Positions 35,246 to 35,286 of a stretch of 35,286 nt of DNA are shown here, piece by piece. This stretch comes from Borrelia duttonii Ly (GTDB taxonomy: Bacteria; Spirochaetota; Spirochaetia; Borreliales; Borreliaceae). The stretch covers positions 1 through 35,286 of the forward strand of contig NC_011248.1 of the NCBI RefSeq assembly GCF_000019685.1, read 5' to 3'. The first letter of the stretch is position 1; every line of letters starts with the position of its first letter. Position numbers and translations under genes: made by a program. The notes beneath the pieces were generated by a model that saw only the letters and a list, made by a program, of their open reading frames with translations, ran no database searches and was not told the DNA's origin.

Positions 35246-35286
35246 AGATTATATAAATGTAATAAATTATAAAAATAAAAAGTAAC

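Noticed and set aside
1-35286. tRNA or rRNA genes, insertion sequences and transposases
   Set aside because: I looked on both strands and saw no cloverleaf, rRNA or transposase-like sequence.

Overview
The window looks like part of a linear plasmid of a relapsing-fever Borrelia. It is very AT-rich. It carries a long array of variable large protein (Vlp) genes with one variable small protein (Vsp) gene, two Bdr genes and a Borrelia plasmid partition cluster (PF49, PF32, PF50, and the remains of PF57). The species cannot be told from the sequence alone.

Layout. Positions 1-2170 hold a frameshifted gene of unknown family and an intact PFam54/P35-like lipoprotein. Positions 2535-27051 are a vlp/vsp archive, with every cassette on the minus strand. 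By N-terminal sequence I sort the Vlps into four classes. Class I has DPEKVFLSEMVNLGKGF, class II has [14 protein letters not shown], class III has LSEVxLEVGRSAENAFY, and class IV has NSFLESLVAIGEGFQEIF. These are my labels; class I probably equals the published alpha subfamily, and I do not map the others. Seven vlps (4050, 5397, 7752, 9031, 12687, 14055, 23528) and one vsp (3114) keep a continuous lipoprotein frame. The rest are truncated, frameshifted, interrupted by stops, mosaic or partly inverted. Most have their own hairpin terminator. I see no convincing promoter before any of them, as expected of silent donor cassettes that recombine into an expression site elsewhere. A three-gene remnant of a cp32-like prophage (20907-22507) interrupts the array.

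Positions 27851-30321 are the replication/partition locus, read leftward in the usual order PF57, PF50, PF32 (ParA), PF49, but PF57 is broken. Positions 30733-31348 are a damaged bdr gene. Positions 32145-34428 hold inverted repeats followed by a 544-aa probable plasmid-maintenance protein and a translationally coupled 187-aa protein on the plus strand. Positions 34500-35099 are an intact bdr gene with three 87-bp repeats.

The most notable structures are: a 105-bp inversion inside a class II vlp that restores a complete reading frame when flipped back; the fact that the cassette next to every class II or vsp 3' end is damaged at its 5' end; a recurring AT-rich element at those breakpoints, with an inverted copy beside the terminal bdr gene; a repeated II-I-III-I cassette order; free pairing of two leader types with different Vlp bodies; and a 17-bp palindrome between parA and PF49.
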